The notes below the pieces were generated by a model. It was not told the origin of the DNA. It saw only the letters and a program-made list of their open reading frames with translations, and ran no database searches. Of a stretch of 64,000 nucleotides of DNA, positions 26,045 through 34,607 are shown piece by piece; position 1 is the stretch's first letter, and the number at the start of each line of letters is the position of its first letter. Where the stretch lies: assembly GCA_963677085.2 (NCBI GenBank), contig CAXXFH010000006.1, positions 976,480-1,040,479 of the forward strand, given 5' to 3'. The stretch comes from G963677085 sp963677085 (GTDB lineage Bacteria > Planctomycetota > Planctomycetia > Pirellulales > Thermoguttaceae). The position numbers and the translations under genes were made by a program.

Positions 26045-26362
26045 AGGGCTCCCTCTACACTAGGGGCGCTGAAGATGGCAGACATTTCACCATCTTCCTT
26101 CTGGAATGGATCCCCAAGGCACTTCAACCACGCATGGGCGAATTCGGCCTGGAAAATCCGACTCACACGTCGAACTCCGGCCCACTCTTCCCCGATGCCT
26201 CAGAAAACGTGGGCATGCCGCCATAAGGCTTGACACACTTGTCGGTCAGACAGATTGTTGCAGCGCCGGACCACGGCGATGGCACCGCGCCCCACACGGA
26301 CGCACGGCCGGCTCGCCCCAGGACCAACGCTCACACTGCTCCGACCAATCCCAACGCCCTGA

Positions 26363-26695
26363 TCAGGCGGCTTCGGAGGCCGTCGACACGTCGCTCCAAG
26401 CCCGCTTCACTTGCAGAGCCTCAAGCAATTCGACGAGACTGAGCGTCTTGTTTTCCAGCTCGAGCGGAATTTCCATGCCGGGATCACACACCAGATCGAC
26501 CGTACCATCGTCGCCGAGCAGGTGATCAAACTCCCGCAACAGGCCATCTTGAACGGCTTGGCGGACGAGATGCCCGCGGGTAGCCGAAACGTCGCCGGCG
26601 CGCTCGCCGAGGCTGTCGGCGGCCCGCTTGGCCAAGGCCGGCAGATATTCGCTGGGGACTTCCACCAACTTGGGAATGTACACTTTAACTTGCAT
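26363..26695 (-). CDS. small conserved-type hypothetical protein
   Basis: About 110 residues beginning MQVKVYIPKLVEVPSEYLPA and ending VKRAWSDVSTASEAA. It has a charged helical middle (ALAKRAADSLGERAG) and a later segment DLVCDPGMEIPLELENKTLS. ATG 26695 has AGGAG 7 bases upstream, which fixes the start well although the frame stays open further upstream. There is no signal peptide or known motif. Size and acidity would suit a small regulatory or adaptor protein, but no function can be stated. Confidence 0.55.
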   Translation of the reverse strand: MQVKVYIPKLVEVPSEYLPALAKRAADSLGERAGDVSATRGHLVRQAVQDGLLREFDHLLGDDGTVDLVCDPGMEIPLELENKTLSLVELLEALQVKRAWSDVSTASEAA

Positions 26696-27152
26696 TCTCG
26701 GGCTCCTGGACAGATGAACCAATGGGCCCAACGCTGCCTGCGCGTGGGTCTTTTCGCTTGCCCAACACACCCACTCGGCACCTTGCCATGGCAACGCTTC
26801 GAAACGCAACCACCCATCCTTTGGGTGGCAGCGGAGTGGTGTTTGAGCAGCCCCTCGAGGCCGCGCAGGGCCGACGTGGGAGCACACGCTAGGTATATCG
26901 GTCGTCTGGCCGCGACAGTTGCAGGGATTTTTCCGGTTTTCCGCGGTGTGCCGAAGATACCCCGCGCAAAGCAACAGAGAATTTCCTCTTTCGAGGTAAT
27001 TACCGTTCCTTGCGCGAAGATGGGAAGTCTGCGACACGCTCGCTGCTTATCTGATTTCCACACTGCAGAGGCTGTGAAATATTGGTGGTTGGCAATACTT
27101 CCGCAAATGAAGAGTGCGCGGCACGGAAAAACCAAGACGACTTCCAAAGAGC

Positions 27153-27237
27153 CGCGAAAACACGAAAGGGCAAAGGCGCGAAGAGAGAAGCAGCCACGAT
27201 CATCCTTCTCTTCTTTCGCCCTTTCGTGTTTCCACGA
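27153..27237. repeat. inverted repeat within a 0.95 kb repeat-rich gap
   Basis: CGCGAAAACACGAAAGGGCA (27153-27172) faces TTCGCCCTTTCGTGTTTCC (about 27214-27232). The gap 26696-27645 has no convincing gene and holds at least four different repeat types in a row, of which this is the first. Confidence 0.65.
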
Positions 27238-27305
27238 TCAAAAAATCGAAAGACCGGGGGGGTGACCTTTGGGCCACTTGGCTGAAGTGTCACCAATTTT
27301 TCACA

Positions 27306-27405
27306 GGGCGGCAGGGCCGCCAACCAAACCGGTGCTACCGCACCGAAGCAGGAACCCGCTCCCGTGCGTCGCTAATCTTCGTGAAAAACTTAACGATCTT
27401 TGAGG
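27306..27405. repeat. dispersed repeat type B, copy B1
   Basis: It reads GGCGGCAGGGCCGCC, then AACCGGTGCTACCGCACCG, GCTCCCGTGCGTCGCTAA and AACGATCTTTGAGG. Copy B2 at 38707-38810 is its reverse complement with small changes. It abuts copy A3 directly. Confidence 0.7.
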
Positions 27406-27510
27406 TTATTGGTTCCTGGGTTGATTGTGGAACACTTCATTGCGTTCTGGCCCGGAAAACCGGGCTCCCGTTGGTCGCCCTCGTTCCACAAGCAATGCAG
27501 GACGCAATAG
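27406..27510 (+). repeat. MITE-like repeat, copy A3
   Basis: TTATTGGTTCC... to ...GACGCAATAG. Nested arms GTGGAAC/GTTCCAC and CCCGG-AAAA-CCGGG give a good hairpin, and the core GCTCCCGTTGGTCGC is present. It aligns over its whole length with copies at 20795-20900 and 47936-48036 and, reversed, 15245-15350. Confidence 0.75.
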
Positions 27511-27580
27511 TACTACAGCATCTGCGAAACACAAGTAGGCGCTATTCTCAGTGATTCTCGACGCGAAGCATCGGACCGTG

Positions 27581-27606
27581 CGTTCCCACGCCGCAGCGTG
27601 GGAACG
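27581..27606. terminator. GTTCCCACGC-type hairpin downstream of the SUMF1 gene
   Basis: CGTTCCCACGC, a 4-base loop, then GCGTGGGAACG, about 40 bp past the stop of the leftward 1600-residue gene. The same sequence type follows the stops at 38636 and 44591. There is no U-tract, so it may be an RNA-stabilising hairpin and not a classic terminator. Confidence 0.45.
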
Positions 27607-27645
27607 AGCAAAGCGGCCAGCCCCGTTTCTGCGTCCCCAGTGGTC

Positions 27646-30600
27646 TCACTTCTTCGCCGCCACCGCGTTGTTGGGGTCGATCTCGATCACCACGCGGAAG
27701 CCCACATTGTGCATCGGCTGGTGTGGTTGGTAGCGCCAACGGGCGGCACTGGTGGCATACTTCAACTTGGCCGCCCAGGAACCACCGCGGACGACCTTCA
27801 GGCCGTTGGGCTCCGCTGCATCGCGGCCGTCGCCTGAATCGTAAGGATACGGACGATACGTCGTGCGACACCACTCGGCCACGTTGCCGTGCATGTCGTG
27901 CAAGCCCCAGCGGTTGGCCGCATAACGGCCACCGGCACTAAGCAGTGCCACGCCGTCGTCGTAGCCCGGCTCGGCTCGACCGTAATTCTGTCGGGCACCC
28001 TGGCGGTCGGCCACATTGGCAAAGGCCTTCATACCGGCTGCGTAGTCGCCCCCCGAGAAGGTCGTGGCGGTTCCTGCCCGGCAGGCCCATTCCCACTGGG
28101 CTTCGGTCGGCAGTGTGCAGTTCATGCCCGATCGCGTGGAGAGCCAGTGGCTGAACGAGATAGCCTGGTTCCAGGAGATCCGCACCACGGGCAGTTCGGG
28201 CCGGTTGATCGGCGTGCCGCGAGTCGTACGGTCTTTGAAGAAACCGTCGATGTAGCCGCTGTCGTGCTGCGGATCGAATCGAGCATATTGCTCGTTGGTC
28301 ACCTCGAACGTGCCCAGGTAAAACGGCCGGTCGATGGTTACCACAGTTTCCGCCTCTTCGTCGGCGAAACCGCTCGCATCACCCATCACGAACTTACCGG
28401 CCGGAATGAGCACGAACCGCATCTTCACCCCGTCGCCGAGGTCCAATTCCCGCTCGACGGGCAAACCGGCACCTTGCTGCATGGAAAGCGCCTTGTCTTC
28501 GGGAATCGGCCAGTCGGCCAGTGCCACGGGCTGCGGCTTGTCGGCGCGAGGCATGGGCGGCTCGAACTTCGCAATCGGCGGCAACGGCAACGGATCCTCG
28601 TCGCGATCCTCGATTCCTGCGAACAGTTCCTTGTACTTCGCCCGGCGCTCCACCTGGTCGTCGCGCGGCGGACGATGGCTCTCGCGCCAATTGGCCGGAT
28701 ACGGAAGATTGAAGTCGATCCAGGTATAGAGCCGTTGCCACTCGTCGGGCGTAAGCTTCACGTTGTAGTGGCCCTTCTTCAACAGCCGGACCAGCATGCT
28801 CGAGTCGGCCTCGTATTCGGCCGGCGGGGTCATGTGGTAGTCCGACTCGAAACCAGCCCGGCGCACGTACTGTTGCAGCGCCATGTAGGCTGGGCTGTAG
28901 TTGCCCTCGAACCCTTCGTGAAACCGCTTGGCACGCAGATCCATTGTGGCAATCTCCTGATCACCCAGCCGGCAAGGTTTGTCGTTATGACAACCCACGC
29001 AACGGCTGTCCAACACGGGCTGCACCTCGCGGTCGAAGCTGAAACCGCGCGTCGGCCCGAACCAGGGTTTGATCCGCGACGCCCGCTGGCCGTTGGCCGC
29101 CGTGGTGTACTTGCTCGGCGGCACATCGTTTTGTTTTTCGTGGCACCCGATACACGAAAGGGTTTCGCCCGGCATGGCCGCGAACCAGCTTCGCATGAGT
29201 TGTTGGGCCTTGCCTTCTTCGTCCAACGGTTGCACGAAGATCGGCGTGTTGGCCGGAACTTTGAAAAGCACGGAACCGTCGTCGTTGACCGGCACGGTGC
29301 CGAGGATCTTCTTCACGTCCCAGCCGCCTTCGTGCGACGACGCGCTGGTATCGCCGTTGCCGGCATAACGGTAATGGTGCGATCCGATCCGCAGCTTTTT
29401 GATCGAGCCGCGAGGATAGCCGGCCAGCCCGGGACCTTGATAAATGTCGGCAATGTAAACCGTGGCCTCGCGTTCCTTAGGATCGCGCAACGACGGAATG
29501 ACCGGGGGCATGGGCCGCTGCACCACGGGAATCGGTGTCATGAAACCGCCGCTGAGGATCGGCGTAACGTTATCGTAGACATCGACTAGGCAAAGTTCCC
29601 AGCTCGACATCTCGTCGCGCTGGATGCACGCCAGGAAGTACTTCCCGGCACCCCGGTTGCTGCCCGACTCGGCCAACGGATAGGGGGCGGCAAACTTAGG
29701 CCAGACGTCGGTGACCAGTTGGTCTTTGATGATCGGCTCGACCTTCTTGCCGTAGCCGGGGATCTTTTGCACGGCACCGTCGGCCTCGTGGCGTCCCTTA
29801 GCCGGGTCCAACAACACGATCTCGCCCGAACGGCTCACTCCGTGGTGCCCCGAGACAATGCAACTGAACATGGTCGGATGACCGGGGATCTGTCGCGGCC
29901 AATACATCGAGTTCGGCCAATAGGAATTGCTGCCGTAATACTCCATCTGCCCGGAACCATCGGGATTCATGCGGAACAGCAGCCGGGTAAAATAGTGCGG
30001 CGTGTCGGTGTATTCCCAGCGGGTGTAAAGGATGCGGCCGTCGTGCATCACCGTGGGATTCCAGTTGTGGTCCTGGTCGAAGGTGATGCGGTGTTCATCC
30101 GAGCCGTCGGCATTCATCAAGTGCATGTTGCCCACGTTGGCCCCGCCCGTGCAGGGCACAGCCTGTTCGCACGCGTTCGAGACGAACACGATCTGGCCGT
30201 TGGGTAGATAGCAGCCGTCGTAACGCATGAGGCCGTCGTCGGGCGTTATGCGGCGTAGTCCCTGGCCATCGATGCCGATTTCGTGAATGTTGCGCCCGTC
30301 CGAGAAAAGCAGCCGCTGAGCATCCCAATGCAGATCCATGTCGCTAACCGATCCCTCGTAGACCGTGGTCAACGTACCATCGGGTTTCACGGGCGAAAGC
30401 GTTACGATCCGATTGCCCAGCCGGTTTGGTCCACCCCAATTGGAAGCGAAGCCGGTGCCTCCCTGCACGAGCAGCAGCTTGTCGAACGACAGCAACGGGT
30501 TGCTCAAAAGGATTTCCTGATTGGCCGTTTCCATCGCGCTGTTCAGGGCAATGCTCTCGGCGACGGCAGTCGCGTCGTTCTGCAGGAGTCGCTTGAGAAC

Positions 30601-32448
30601 GTCGTGGGCTTTTTGTTCGAGGGCGTCGATTCGGGCGAGGTATTCTGTGGCATTCGGATAGCGATCGGCAAACGTCTTGCTCTGGTCTTCGACCGACAAA
30701 CGCATCGACCACGTCTTGCTCAACAGGGCGACCGCGTCGTCCAACGCACACACCTGTTGATACTTGGCGTGTATCTCGACATTCGACAAGGCCGCGAAGT
30801 AATTCGCATCGTGCGCGGCATTGGCAAACGTCTCAATCGAATCGCGGTACTCGGACGCCGCCCGAACAACGATGCCCTCCTCGCCGGCAAGCTCCTCACG
30901 CATTCGTTGCAGCCGAAGTTGAATGGCCCTGGCGTAACGCGGGCGAATGAAGTCGTCGGTATGTTCAGGATACCAGTCCTGAACGTTACGACGATCAGTC
31001 GACTCCCAAATCCGATCGGCCACTTCCCAACGGATCTTCGCTTGGATGTCGGGATCTTCGAACTTCCGGAAGACGTTCCACATCAATCCACGCCGGCGGC
31101 CCTGTCGGGCACCTTCGCTACCGGCCCCCGGTCCAGCGGACCACGGTTGCGGCTGAAACCAGAAACGGTTCACTCCCGAGGCGGTGCCGTCGAGCTGCAT
31201 GAGCAACTGGTACGCGCCGGCCGACAACTGGAGTTCGGAATCGCTGTTCGTCAACGTGACGGGTCGATGGACGGCCAACCCACGGCGTTCGGGAAGCAAC
31301 AAAAGCCGGCCGCTGTCGCCGGTGGCCGTGATCGAAAATTCGTTTCGCCCCACCGACCGGGTGCAGGTCATCGCACGACACAACAAAACGACCTGCCCGC
31401 TGTCGATCCCTTCGATCTCGTGCAACTGCCAGTCGGTCAGCTCGTCGCACTGTTGCCACGCAAGCGTACGGCCATCTTCCAGGGTATATTTTTCGTCGAC
31501 ATCGATTTGCCGGGCTTCGTAGAGTTGCTTGGTCACCTGATGATTTCGCGGCAACGGTCCCAACACGTACCAGGGCCCCAGTTGCACGGGCGAGTCGAAC
31601 ATGGCCAGCTTGTCTTGCAGCATCTCCCAGCGGAGAATGGCTTCGCGATTGGCCACCACCGTCTCGAACCAGGTGGGCCGCTCGACGAACTCCGGATGAT
31701 TGGGCGTGTTGCGAACCAACTCGCGGTGCGCGAGTTCTTCTGCGGTGGGATAAACGGCGTCGTCTTTTTCGCCGAACACTTCCAGCTCGATGTAGCACGA
31801 CGCACCGGTCGGTTCGTTGCTGTGGGCTGGAGTGCCCGCCGAAACCGGATAGGTCGGCCAGATGCGGAACTCGACCCAATCGGCCAGACCTTCGACCAGC
31901 GGTTGGCCGTCGTCGCGGACCAGTCGCGTATGGAACCCGCCGTGGTTGGGACCGATCACCGTGTCGCCGCTGCTGAGCACCGGTTGACTGCTGAAGCTCG
32001 GCTTCTGGCCGGGGTTGGTCGCGTTGTTGGCAAAACGAACCTCGAAATCCTGGTTCGCCCTCATGTCGACATTGAACGTATAGAGGCCAACCTCGGAGAC
32101 CGGCTTGGGTTGGCCCAAGTAGAAGGCGATCACGGTCGGCTTGCCACCGATAAACACCCGCCCCTCGCCTCCCCGAGCCCCCGCCTGACCGTCGGCCAGT
32201 CCCAGAAAGGGATAGCCGCGTTGTGGGTGCCCGTCGACCCAAAACGCCACGTCGCGTCGGGCCAGCAAGTTGCGTGGGTTGCGATCCTGAATCGTCTTGG
32301 CAAACTCCTCGAAGGCCTGATCGTTGTTTTCCCAACTCTGAGTCTTCATCGCGACCTCGTCGGCCGAAGCCCCAAGCGGCAGCGATGCCACGCAACCAAT
32401 CGAGAGAAGCCCAAGAACAACAGACGACACGAACTTGCGGGATTTCAT
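27646..32448 (-). CDS. secreted multidomain protein: hydrazine-synthase-alpha-like region, cytochrome c motifs and C-terminal SUMF1 domain
   Basis: 1600 residues with a Sec signal (VVLGLLSIGCVASLPLGASA). The N-terminal 500 residues are beta-rich with a ligand-binding-like segment. Residues 500-640 are helical. Residues 660-1090 look like a TolB/beta-propeller region (DLHWDAQRLLFSD, HLMNADGSDEHRITFD, MHDGRILYTRWEY). Two CxxCH heme motifs follow: CIGCH near 1105 and CVGCH near 1148. Residues 1320-1590 are a formylglycine-generating-enzyme-like domain (FVLIPAGKFVMGD, LPTEAQWEWACRAGT, HGNVAEW, VVRGGSW). The propeller plus heme layout resembles the alpha subunit of hydrazine synthase, as in many non-anammox planctomycetes; the true activity is unknown. 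ATG 32448 has GGAG 8 bases upstream. It is monocistronic. Confidence 0.82.
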   Translation of the reverse strand: MKSRKFVSSVVLGLLSIGCVASLPLGASADEVAMKTQSWENNDQAFEEFAKTIQDRNPRNLLARRDVAFWVDGHPQRGYPFLGLADGQAGARGGEGRVFIGGKPTVIAFYLGQPKPVSEVGLYTFNVDMRANQDFEVRFANNATNPGQKPSFSSQPVLSSGDTVIGPNHGGFHTRLVRDDGQPLVEGLADWVEFRIWPTYPVSAGTPAHSNEPTGASCYIELEVFGEKDDAVYPTAEELAHRELVRNTPNHPEFVERPTWFETVVANREAILRWEMLQDKLAMFDSPVQLGPWYVLGPLPRNHQVTKQLYEARQIDVDEKYTLEDGRTLAWQQCDELTDWQLHEIEGIDSGQVVLLCRAMTCTRSVGRNEFSITATGDSGRLLLLPERRGLAVHRPVTLTNSDSELQLSAGAYQLLMQLDGTASGVNRFWFQPQPWSAGPGAGSEGARQGRRRGLMWNVFRKFEDPDIQAKIRWEVADRIWESTDRRNVQDWYPEHTDDFIRPRYARAIQLRLQRMREELAGEEGIVVRAASEYRDSIETFANAAHDANYFAALSNVEIHAKYQQVCALDDAVALLSKTWSMRLSVEDQSKTFADRYPNATEYLARIDALEQKAHDVLKRLLQNDATAVAESIALNSAMETANQEILLSNPLLSFDKLLLVQGGTGFASNWGGPNRLGNRIVTLSPVKPDGTLTTVYEGSVSDMDLHWDAQRLLFSDGRNIHEIGIDGQGLRRITPDDGLMRYDGCYLPNGQIVFVSNACEQAVPCTGGANVGNMHLMNADGSDEHRITFDQDHNWNPTVMHDGRILYTRWEYTDTPHYFTRLLFRMNPDGSGQMEYYGSNSYWPNSMYWPRQIPGHPTMFSCIVSGHHGVSRSGEIVLLDPAKGRHEADGAVQKIPGYGKKVEPIIKDQLVTDVWPKFAAPYPLAESGSNRGAGKYFLACIQRDEMSSWELCLVDVYDNVTPILSGGFMTPIPVVQRPMPPVIPSLRDPKEREATVYIADIYQGPGLAGYPRGSIKKLRIGSHHYRYAGNGDTSASSHEGGWDVKKILGTVPVNDDGSVLFKVPANTPIFVQPLDEEGKAQQLMRSWFAAMPGETLSCIGCHEKQNDVPPSKYTTAANGQRASRIKPWFGPTRGFSFDREVQPVLDSRCVGCHNDKPCRLGDQEIATMDLRAKRFHEGFEGNYSPAYMALQQYVRRAGFESDYHMTPPAEYEADSSMLVRLLKKGHYNVKLTPDEWQRLYTWIDFNLPYPANWRESHRPPRDDQVERRAKYKELFAGIEDRDEDPLPLPPIAKFEPPMPRADKPQPVALADWPIPEDKALSMQQGAGLPVERELDLGDGVKMRFVLIPAGKFVMGDASGFADEEAETVVTIDRPFYLGTFEVTNEQYARFDPQHDSGYIDGFFKDRTTRGTPINRPELPVVRISWNQAISFSHWLSTRSGMNCTLPTEAQWEWACRAGTATTFSGGDYAAGMKAFANVADRQGARQNYGRAEPGYDDGVALLSAGGRYAANRWGLHDMHGNVAEWCRTTYRPYPYDSGDGRDAAEPNGLKVVRGGSWAAKLKYATSAARWRYQPHQPMHNVGFRVVIEIDPNNAVAAKK

Positions 32449-33126
32449 GGCAGGGACTCCATCCGGACCAAGTAAGGTGGGAACCCTTCGGCGGAGAATG
32501 ACCGATCCAACGATCGCCGGTGTTTTCTCGTCGCCGACGGGGGGCGTGTGTATTGTGGTGGGTAATCAACTCATACGTGGGATTCCTATTATAGCCGACG
32601 GCAATGCAAAATGCACGCCCACGCCTTCCGGCCGCCAGGAGAAATGCCAAGTCGGAAGCTGGCCCCTTGCTGGCCTTTCGTCCGGGAGGTGTAAGCCGAC
32701 GCCTCCCTTGGCTAGCTATCCGGGGGAACGCAACCCACCCGCCTCGTGCAGTCGGCGTCGCCGCACGTCGCAGAAAAGCGATTTCTGGCCTCGCATAACC
32801 CGTAGCCAACTGCCAGGACTGTCGGCCGAGCCGCGGCCGTCTCAACCAAACAAACGACCGCCCGCTAACAACTCGCTAACTTTGCAGATATCCCAACGAT
32901 CTTTCAGGGTAGAAGTAGTTGACTCTCGATGTGTACAATAAGAATTGACAGTCTTACTCTGCAACTTCCGCGCATGGTGCGCGCCTATTAGCGACCAACG
33001 GGAGCGGACCGTTCACAAGTCGGCGTCGCCCATTCGGTTGCGGTTGTACCGCATTAGGTGATCGCGGGGCGGTCGGCCCCGACCGTATTTCCATCAGAAC
33101 CAACATCGTTTTCCGCGAGGCACGCC
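32449..33126. other. divergent intergenic region with a degenerate repeat
   Basis: This 678-bp region separates two divergent genes and must contain promoters for the heme/SUMF1 protein and for the type VII-like cluster. A degenerate B-type repeat with the perfect core GCGACCAACGGGAGC lies at about 32988-33055. No convincing gene was found. Confidence 0.5.
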
Positions 33127-33399
33127 ATGCCCCAAGCCATCGTTGACCCGGAAGAACTTCGCCGGTTTGCCGGGAACTTGAAGAAGTTCAATCGCGACGT
33201 CCAGGAACGGCTGACGATGCTCAACAACCAACTCGCAGCTCTGGGAAAAACGTGGCGCGACCAAGAGCACAAAAAATTCAGCGAGGAGTTTCAGCAGCAC
33301 ATGAAGGTGATCGCCCGATTTGTGGAAGTCACCGAGCGTCATATTCCGTACCTCGCCCGCAAAGCAGAAATCATCGAAGAGTACCTCCAGCAACGGTAA
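33127..33399 (+). CDS. WXG100 family (EsxA-like) protein
   Basis: 90 residues, two amphipathic helices around a turn: IVDPEELRRFAGNLKKFNRDV, then ALGKTWRDQEHKKFSEEF, then a second long helix ending ARKAEIIEEYLQQR. Size, the Trp at the hairpin turn (WRD in place of WxG) and helix pattern match WXG100 substrates of type VII secretion. ATG 33127 has GAGG 6 bases upstream. It leads a cluster with a small second WXG100-like protein and an EssC-like ATPase, which strongly supports the call. It probably forms a helical-hairpin dimer that is recognised by the ATPase. Confidence 0.8.
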   Translation: MPQAIVDPEELRRFAGNLKKFNRDVQERLTMLNNQLAALGKTWRDQEHKKFSEEFQQHMKVIARFVEVTERHIPYLARKAEIIEEYLQQR

Positions 33400-33578
33400 G
33401 GGACTTTTTCTATGGGAGTTCGAATCTCCTAAATCTTGGCCGCGAGCATTGAATCCAGGCCTTGCGAAGCCGCGAGCGGCGTCTGGCGCTTTGCGTCCCC
33501 CTCTCCGTGGATAACTCGACCGTCGCGATAACTCGGAACCCAACATCCTAAACCCTCCTCCTTAACCCCTCGCTTGTC

Positions 33579-34367
33579 ATGGCGCGCGCTGCCAAGGTCA
33601 TCTCGATCGAAGCCATCCAGGCGTTCTCCTTCTCGCTGGACAACTTTCGTGAAGATGCGGGGATAGCCCTGGAGGGGGTAACCGTTCAACTCCGCCGGGC
33701 CGTCGACTGGGTGCAACACCAACAGAAGGATTATTGGTCTGCCCAGTTACGACGCGCGGAAGACGAATACAACGAGGCACGAATTAACCTCTATCGAGCA
33801 AGAACCGTGCGCCGTGTCGGCGACGTTCAGCCGTCGTGCATCGACGAGCAACGTGCCATGGATCGCGCTCGTCGCCGGGTGGTTCTCTGCCAGCAGAAGC
33901 GCGAGGCCGTGCGTCACTGGACTCGAGCCATCGACCGCGCGATGAACGACTACGTCGGGTGCGTGAGCCAACTGAACGGCTGGCTCGACGCCGACGCCCC
34001 CAAGGCCCTGGCCAGCCTGCAACAGATTGTTGCCACCCTCGAAAACTACGTAGCCGTGCCTGGCTCGTCCGACATCCAGGATTTGGTTGCGGCCGCCGGC
34101 GCAACCCAATCGACTACCCCTCGCTCGGAAATCTCGGCAGATCTCGATTCCAGTGAAAACGACGAAGAGGCCGACGACGACAAGGTTGAAACGTTCAACG
34201 ACGACGACCTCAATGCGATCGAAGCGGAAATCGCCGATTTCAAGCAACAGCAGGCCGCCGAAGAAGGCCGCGATGCCCAAGAAAACGACAACACCGAAAA
34301 GAACAGCCATCTCGATAGCGACCTCGACAACGATTCCACCACAGCTCCCCGGGAAACCCGACCATGA
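33579..34367 (+). CDS. acidic coiled-coil protein of the type VII-like cluster
   Basis: 262 residues. Residues 1-160 are long helices with heptad character (FSFSLDNFREDAGIALEG, YWSAQLRRAEDEYNEARINL, AMDRARRRVVLCQQKREAV). The C-terminal 80 residues are extremely acidic and disordered-looking (DLDSSENDEEADDDK). There is no signal peptide. The helical half resembles long WXG/LXG-like substrates or their chaperones. Its stop overlaps the next start (ATGA), so it is translationally coupled to the small WXG100-like gene. I infer a secreted substrate or adaptor of the cluster; no named family was recognised. Confidence 0.65.
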   Translation: MARAAKVISIEAIQAFSFSLDNFREDAGIALEGVTVQLRRAVDWVQHQQKDYWSAQLRRAEDEYNEARINLYRARTVRRVGDVQPSCIDEQRAMDRARRRVVLCQQKREAVRHWTRAIDRAMNDYVGCVSQLNGWLDADAPKALASLQQIVATLENYVAVPGSSDIQDLVAAAGATQSTTPRSEISADLDSSENDEEADDDKVETFNDDDLNAIEAEIADFKQQQAAEEGRDAQENDNTEKNSHLDSDLDNDSTTAPRETRP

Positions 34368-34591
34368 AGACCTGGGATTTGACCGGCAATCTGGCCCGAT
34401 TGGCGGAAAGCTTCGACACGCTGCAGAAAGCTTGGCAAGAAACATCGAGCCAATGGGACGACCCGACGAGCGAAAAGTTTCGCCGCGAGTACCTCGACCC
34501 GTTGCGGCCACGGACCCAACGGGCGGCCGAAGCCATCCGGCGGATGGTCGATCTGCTCGGTCAGGCCCATCGGGATTGTAGCGAACCATAA
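34364..34591 (+). CDS. small WXG100-like protein
   Basis: 75 residues: MKTWDLTGNLARLAESFDTL, then KAWQETSSQWDDPTSEKFRR, then a second helix ending MVDLLGQAHRDC. The QWDDPTSEKF turn with helices on both sides is a shortened WXG100 hairpin. It is coupled by a 4-bp overlap to the acidic coiled-coil gene and lies 16 bp before the EssC-like gene. It may pair with the 90-residue WXG100 protein as a heterodimer, as EsxA/EsxB do; this is inference. Confidence 0.65.
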   Translation: MKTWDLTGNLARLAESFDTLQKAWQETSSQWDDPTSEKFRREYLDPLRPRTQRAAEAIRRMVDLLGQAHRDCSEP

Positions 34592-34607
34592 GGACGATAG
34601 ACGAACG

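Noticed and set aside
7440..27237. Possible CRISPR arrays among the repeated palindromes
   Set aside because: The repeats are dispersed singly between genes, with no regular spacers and no cas genes.
30283..32475. 730-residue plus-strand open frame opposite the 1600-residue gene
   Set aside because: It has no recognisable domain and is the mirror of a GC-rich coding strand; the minus-strand protein has signal peptide, heme and SUMF1 motifs.
33412..33434. A tRNA T-arm-like sequence (GGGAGTTCGAATCTCCT) after the WXG100 gene
   Set aside because: No matching acceptor, D or anticodon arms could be found upstream, so at most it is a chance match or a tiny tRNA remnant.
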